Origin: Arthrobacter sp. D5-1
Lineage (GTDB): Bacteria > Actinomycetota > Actinomycetes > Actinomycetales > Micrococcaceae
Direction: 5' to 3'
Length of the DNA: 64,000 nucleotides
Assembly: GCF_017357425.1 (NCBI RefSeq)
Contig: NZ_CP014572.1
Span: forward strand, 252,013 to 316,012
Positions 60,568-64,000 of the stretch are shown piece after piece; positions within the stretch are counted from its first letter, which is position 1; each line of letters starts with the position of its first letter. The notes below the pieces were generated by a model. The model worked only from the letters and a program-made list of their open reading frames with translations, did no database searches and was not told the origin of the DNA. A program made the translations under genes and the position numbers.

Positions 60568-61476
60568 ATGAACGACCGTATTGCACGTGCCGCCCTTACT
60601 CGTCTTTTCGATTCCCAGGACTCCACGGGCCGTGAGCTTGTCAAAGCATTGGGCGCCTACGCGGCCCTGAGGGTAGCAACCGGCGCCCAATCGCCCCACA
60701 CCTTCCGCCACATCACGGAAGCGGAGTTGACTGAAGGGCTGCGCCGCTGGGCGCAGCGGGTCCCGGACGTGGACGCGGAAAGGGATCTGGCCACCATCGA
60801 ACGACTGGGCGGAGGTTTCCTTATCCCCGGTGACGAACACTGGCCCATCGGCCTCGATGATTTGCCTGATGCCCCGTATGGGCTCTGGTACGTCGGGAAC
60901 ATCACCAACGGGATCCCCGCGGTACAGCGCGCGGCAGCGTTGACCGGTTCCCGCGATTCCACCAGCTACGGCGCAGCTGTCACCGGTGAGATGGCCCATG
61001 GACTGGCCCAGCGTGGAATCTGCATTGTCTCCGGCCTGGCCTACGGCATCGACGCGCACGCCCACCGTGGCGCGCTTGCTGGCTTTACCGGCACCGGACC
61101 GGCGACCATCGCGGTTGCAGCCGGAGGCCTTGACCGGGTTTACCCCTCCGGCAACGCCGACCTCGCGGCCGCGATCAGGGCCAACGGTTTGGTCGTCTCA
61201 GAGCAGCCCCCGGGAAACGCGCCTACGCGTTACCGCTTTTTGCAGCGGAACCGCATCATTGCCGCCCTTGCCGGGGTCACCTGTGTTGTCGAAGCCCGGT
61301 GGCGTTCCGGCGCGCTGAACGCCGCGCACCACGCCGAAACCATTGCCCGGCACGTGGCGGCAGTACCCGGAAGCGTGCACAGCGCGAACTCGGCAGGCTG
61401 CCACAGGCTCCTGAAAGAAGGCACGGCAGCACTGGTTTCCGACGCCGCAGAACTGGCCGAACTACTCGCCAGCTAG
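60568..61476 (+). CDS. DprA/Smf-like DNA-processing protein
   Basis: The 302-residue protein has the Rossmann-like DprA domain: GSRDSTSYG, IVSGLAYGIDAHAHRGAL, GGLDRVYPSGN, SEQPPG, RFLQRNRIIAAL and VEARWRSGALNAAHHA. DprA binds single-stranded DNA and loads RecA during transformation; plasmid copies may act on incoming strands in conjugation. The gene lies directly behind leader copy 3. It lacks the C-terminal winged helix of some DprA proteins. Confidence 0.9.
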   Translation: MNDRIARAALTRLFDSQDSTGRELVKALGAYAALRVATGAQSPHTFRHITEAELTEGLRRWAQRVPDVDAERDLATIERLGGGFLIPGDEHWPIGLDDLPDAPYGLWYVGNITNGIPAVQRAAALTGSRDSTSYGAAVTGEMAHGLAQRGICIVSGLAYGIDAHAHRGALAGFTGTGPATIAVAAGGLDRVYPSGNADLAAAIRANGLVVSEQPPGNAPTRYRFLQRNRIIAALAGVTCVVEARWRSGALNAAHHAETIARHVAAVPGSVHSANSAGCHRLLKEGTAALVSDAAELAELLAS

Positions 61477-61538
61477 ACCAGCCGGTGGCCGGGACGCCCG
61501 TCCCGGCCACCACCCCATTTCGTAAGGGAGACAGAACC

Positions 61539-61931
61539 ATGACTGAAAGCCCCGAAGCACAACAGACCACCGAAGAGAACGCATGGTTTCCCGCGCGTGA
61601 ACTGGTGGACGCGATGAAAGCCGAAGGCCTGGAACTTCACGTCGAACAAACCGGCGGAGGCACCGCCACCTTTTTCCTTCAGAGCGAAGGCAGCCACACA
61701 TTCACGATCGGCCCCGGATCATTCAGCTGGAAGAACCCACTGGAATCCCGGTTCACCACGGCAGAGCTCTACTACGGCCCGGACCACTACGACGACGACG
61801 GCGAACCGGTGGAGTTCTCCGCCGACGATGAGAAGACCATCACGCCGGGAACACCGATGGCGGACATCGCCCATGAAATCGCCGTGAACTTCCTCCGATT
61901 CAACACGCACCCGACCGACAGGGCCACGTAA
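61539..61931 (+). CDS. Hypothetical 130-residue acidic protein
   Basis: AAGGGAG precedes the ATG at 61539. The protein is acidic with HYDDDGEPVEFSADDEKT and a C-terminal helix. It follows dprA by 62 bp and ends at module B copy 2. No family is recognised. Confidence 0.7.
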   Translation: MTESPEAQQTTEENAWFPARELVDAMKAEGLELHVEQTGGGTATFFLQSEGSHTFTIGPGSFSWKNPLESRFTTAELYYGPDHYDDDGEPVEFSADDEKTITPGTPMADIAHEIAVNFLRFNTHPTDRAT

Positions 61932-62109
61932 GCGGGGTGGGCCGTTCGCCTTGTGTGGGCGGGCGGTCCGCCGCAGGTGGCCGGCTCTGGTGGGTGGTTG
62001 CCGGCGGCGGACCGCCGTTCCCGCCCAGGGCCGGCACTACTCATCGGGTGCGTGCGGCAAACCCGGGCGGGGATTGACCTGGGCGGATCCCTGGTGGCCA
62101 GGGGAGAAG
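61932..62109 (+). repeat. Repeat module B, copy 2
   Basis: Nearly identical to the copies at 57510 and 63228, with the same 12-bp inverted repeat. It starts right at the stop codon of the preceding gene and joins leader copy 4. Confidence 0.75.
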
Positions 62110-62503
62110 CATGCTCGCAGGGCTCGCACCCCTTTTGGGCGTCCACTCCGCTTCGCTCCGTGGCCGGCTGTTGGGTGCTGCCGGTCCGTCGCAGAGCTCC
62201 TGCCCGTCATCACCTGTTTGTCTACGACGTTTTCTGGTTGCTGTCCTCCGGATTGTAGGCGTCCACTCCACCCCGTCTAGCCCCTCCAAAAGCAGTCGGG
62301 GCCAGCGGCACTGGAATTCTTCGACGGCGCTTCGCTTATTTCCTTTCGAAGATTTCCAGCACCTTGCCCTGCGGGTAGACAGGGCTCCGCTGGCCGCCAA
62401 GCAAGCAAGCTTGCCAGCAACCAAAAAACAACGGGGGAGGAAACAAGGTAGCTGGCCGGGTCACACCGCTCCCTCACCAATCCTCTGCAAAGGACACAAA
62501 ACC
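62110..62503 (+). ncRNA. Repeated structured leader, copy 4 (diverged)
   Basis: This copy differs most in sequence but keeps pairing. CCGTCTAGCCC (62273-62283) pairs with GGGTAGACAGG (62373-62383). The inner stem is now CTGGAATTCTTCGA (62311-62324) with TCGAAGATTTCCAG (62346-62359), 13 of 14 pairs, replacing the GGAAAT/ATTTCC-type stem of the others. The loop still carries CGGCGC and CGCTTATTTCCT. The 3' 60 bases match the other copies. Confidence 0.72.
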
Positions 62504-62854
62504 ATGCTTAACCACCTGATTGCGCTGTACATCCCGTCGCGACTCAGCGAGAACGTAACCGTGCACAGCCTCGACGCCCGGCACACGAGCCTTCAGATCA
62601 TCGTCGGCGGCGCACTGGAATGCATCGCCCGAGGCGACTGGCAGGTCTACCTGAACGCGGAAACGCAAACCACCGGACCATCGAACGTCCGGGCAGCGCA
62701 GCTGCTCCACGAAACCGGGCTTGATCTGCCGGTCACCGGAAATGCTGTGTTCCTGGGACGCGAAGGTCTCAGCCACGACATCGACGTTCCGGATTACTTG
62801 ATCCACCGCGCGGAAGCACTCTTCGACACCCGGCTGACCCAGCCAGCGGCCTAA
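62504..62854 (+). CDS. Hypothetical 116-residue protein behind leader copy 4
   Basis: MLNHLIALYIPSRLSENVTV begins an alpha/beta protein with a central ECIARGDWQVYLNAET. It is soluble, with one Cys. The AAAGGA of the leader precedes its ATG. No family is recognised. Confidence 0.7.
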   Translation: MLNHLIALYIPSRLSENVTVHSLDARHTSLQIIVGGALECIARGDWQVYLNAETQTTGPSNVRAAQLLHETGLDLPVTGNAVFLGREGLSHDIDVPDYLIHRAEALFDTRLTQPAA

Positions 62855-62915
62855 ACCAATGGGTGGCCGGGACCAGTTCCCGGCCACCCTCCCAAGTTTT
62901 TGAGGAGACAAAACC

Positions 62916-63227
62916 ATGACGAACTTCTGGGATGAAGACGGCGATTTCGACTACGAAGCCCACCACGAGGCAGGCCAACGCGACCAAGCAGCCGAGACCG
63001 CCGCAAGGATCGGCTACCCGGGCATGGCGGATGCCTTCTACTACTTCGGCCTGCAGGGCAAACCGGATTCAACCTTCACGCCCGAACTGCTCACGGCGTT
63101 GGATACGTGGCAGGTCCAGCTCGAGAAAATAGAAGCTGCCCCGGCCGACGAGGAAATCAAGGATCTACAGCGCCAGACCGAGGAAGCCACCAACGCGATC
63201 CTCAGCAAGATCGACAGCGCCACGTAA
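62916..63227 (+). CDS. Hypothetical 103-residue acidic helical protein
   Basis: TGAGGAGACA precedes the ATG. The protein starts MTNFWDEDGDFDYEAHHEAG and ends in a charged helix (DEEIKDLQRQTEEATNAILSKI), likely a coiled coil. It is followed immediately by module B copy 3. No family is recognised. Confidence 0.7.
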   Translation: MTNFWDEDGDFDYEAHHEAGQRDQAAETAARIGYPGMADAFYYFGLQGKPDSTFTPELLTALDTWQVQLEKIEAAPADEEIKDLQRQTEEATNAILSKIDSAT

Positions 63228-63406
63228 GCGGGGTGGGCCGTTCGCCTTGTGTGGGCGGGCGGTCCGCCGCAGGTGGCCGGCTCTGGTGGGTGGTTGCCGG
63301 CGGCGGACCGCCGTTCCCGCCCAGTGCCGGCACTACTCATCGGGTGCGTGCGGCAAACCCGGGCCGGGATTGACCTGGGCGGATCCCCGGTGGCCAGGGA
63401 ACAAAC
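63228..63406 (+). repeat. Repeat module B, copy 3
   Basis: Nearly identical to the copies at 57510 and 61932. It links the 62916 gene to leader copy 5. Confidence 0.75.
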
Positions 63407-63803
63407 ATGCTCGCGGGGCTCGCACTCCTTTGGGCGGCCTCTCCGCTTCGCTCCGTGGCCGGTTGTTGGGCCCGGTCCCGACGTCGCAGAGCTCCGCCGT
63501 GCCCGGTCCTGTTGTGTCTACGACGTTTTTTGGCTGCTGTCCTTCGGATTCTATGTGTCCGCTCCACCCCGTCTAGCCCCTCCGCAGGCTCCGGGGCCTG
63601 CGGTGCAGGAATTTCCCTACGGCGCTCCTGCGTCGCTTATTTCCTCCGGGAATTTCCCACACCTTGCCCAAGGGTAGACAGGCCTCCGTCGGCCACAGCT
63701 CCGCAAGCTTCGCCAGCAGCAAAAAAGCAACGGGGGAGGAAAGAAAGTAGCTGGCCGGGTCACACCGCTCCCTCACCAATCCTCTGCAAAGGACACAAAA
63801 CCA
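63407..63803 (+). ncRNA. Repeated structured leader, copy 5
   Basis: CCGTCTAGCCC (63569-63579) pairs with GGGTAGACAGG (63672-63682). The inner stem reads GGAATTTCCC with GGGAATTTCC. It ends at the ATG of the ParB-like gene, with one extra A before the start codon. Confidence 0.7.
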
Positions 63804-64000
63804 ATGAACGCAACACCCACGCTCGAAATGCTTGACCCCACCACCCTGACCGTGGACACCAACGTCCGCAAGGAAGCCGGACTCACCAAGGAGTTCGTGG
63901 CCAGCATCAAAGAACACGGCGTACTCGTGCCCGTCGTCGCCCACCGGACCGAGGACGGAACCGTGCACGTCCTGATGGGGCAGCGCCGCACCCTTGGAGC
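63804..64000 (+). CDS. ParB-like partition/nuclease-domain protein, 3' partial
   Basis: The 65 visible codons start MNATPTLEMLDPTTLTVDTN and include FVASIKEHGVLVPVVAHRT and MGQRRTLGA, the ParB N-terminal domain with its GxRR-type CTPase motif (here GQRR). The protein runs off the window. ParB-like proteins act in plasmid partition or as regulators. The gene sits behind leader copy 5. Confidence 0.85.
   Translation, partial: MNATPTLEMLDPTTLTVDTNVRKEAGLTKEFVASIKEHGVLVPVVAHRTEDGTVHVLMGQRRTLG

Noticed and set aside
55896..63803. Direct repeats as a CRISPR array
   Set aside because: Units are 400 bp and separated by genes of different length; there are no short spacers and no cas genes.

Overview
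The window is high-GC DNA from an Arthrobacter-like actinobacterium. The evidence is mycothiol-type arsenate reductases, actinobacterial ArsR/CmtR sensors, an actinobacterial c-di-AMP riboswitch, frequent GTG starts and a UmuDC/LigC/DUF4192/ParB gene set typical of large plasmids of this group. No rRNA or tRNA gene was seen. The replicon is probably a plasmid or another mobile chromosome, which is an inference from the ParB-like gene at the right edge and the many small accessory genes.

Layout. (1) 1-4200: a 5'-partial PD-(D/E)XK nuclease-like gene, a small lipoprotein, an IS110-family insertion sequence, a membrane protein, and the first 104 codons of a SRAP (YedK/HMCES-type) gene. (2) 4201-48693: one apparently contiguous Tn554-family element of about 44.5 kb, inserted inside the SRAP gene. 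Its left end carries tnpA-tnpB-tnpC and the rest is metal-resistance cargo. The remaining 130 SRAP codons resume at 48694, in frame. (3) 48694-55900: the SRAP 3' half, DUF2188 and HTH proteins, a helicase-associated-domain protein, umuDC with a LexA box, an ATP-dependent DNA ligase and tiny membrane peptides. (4) 55900-64000: a run of small genes of unknown function plus DUF4192, DprA-like and ParB-like genes. Five are each preceded by a nearly identical leader of about 400 bp, and a sixth, compact and diverged copy lies before the 49-aa peptide at 55178.

Cargo of the element. The arsenic block (8158-16340) has arsenate reductases, the flavoprotein ArsO, thioredoxin reductase, an ArsR-reductase fusion, an aquaglyceroporin, ArsR, an ArsN-type acetyltransferase and an arsenite-permease-like carrier. 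A 20-residue Cys-rich micropeptide lies between arsO and trxB. A hypothetical/ATPase/propeller block and a 1632-aa secreted protein follow. Next come a Cd/Zn/Pb module (CmtR-CadA-LspA), a CmtR-CDF-DsbA-membrane protein-CopC operon, CopD-CtaG, CtaG, ResB and SURF1. A riboswitch-controlled M23 peptidase comes next, followed by a second LspA operon with CcdA, TlpA, VKOR and a frameshifted TrkH. A multicopper oxidase/ZIP pair lies opposite an MntR/DtxR regulator at the right end. Together these would reduce and export metalloids, export divalent cations, oxidise or bind copper and manganese outside the membrane, and keep envelope thiols and haem-copper oxidase assembly working under metal stress.

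The strongest novelty candidates are the repeated leader, whose copies show compensatory stem changes that point to a structured RNA; the giant Tn554-like element in a SRAP gene; and the Cys-rich micropeptide of the ars operon.
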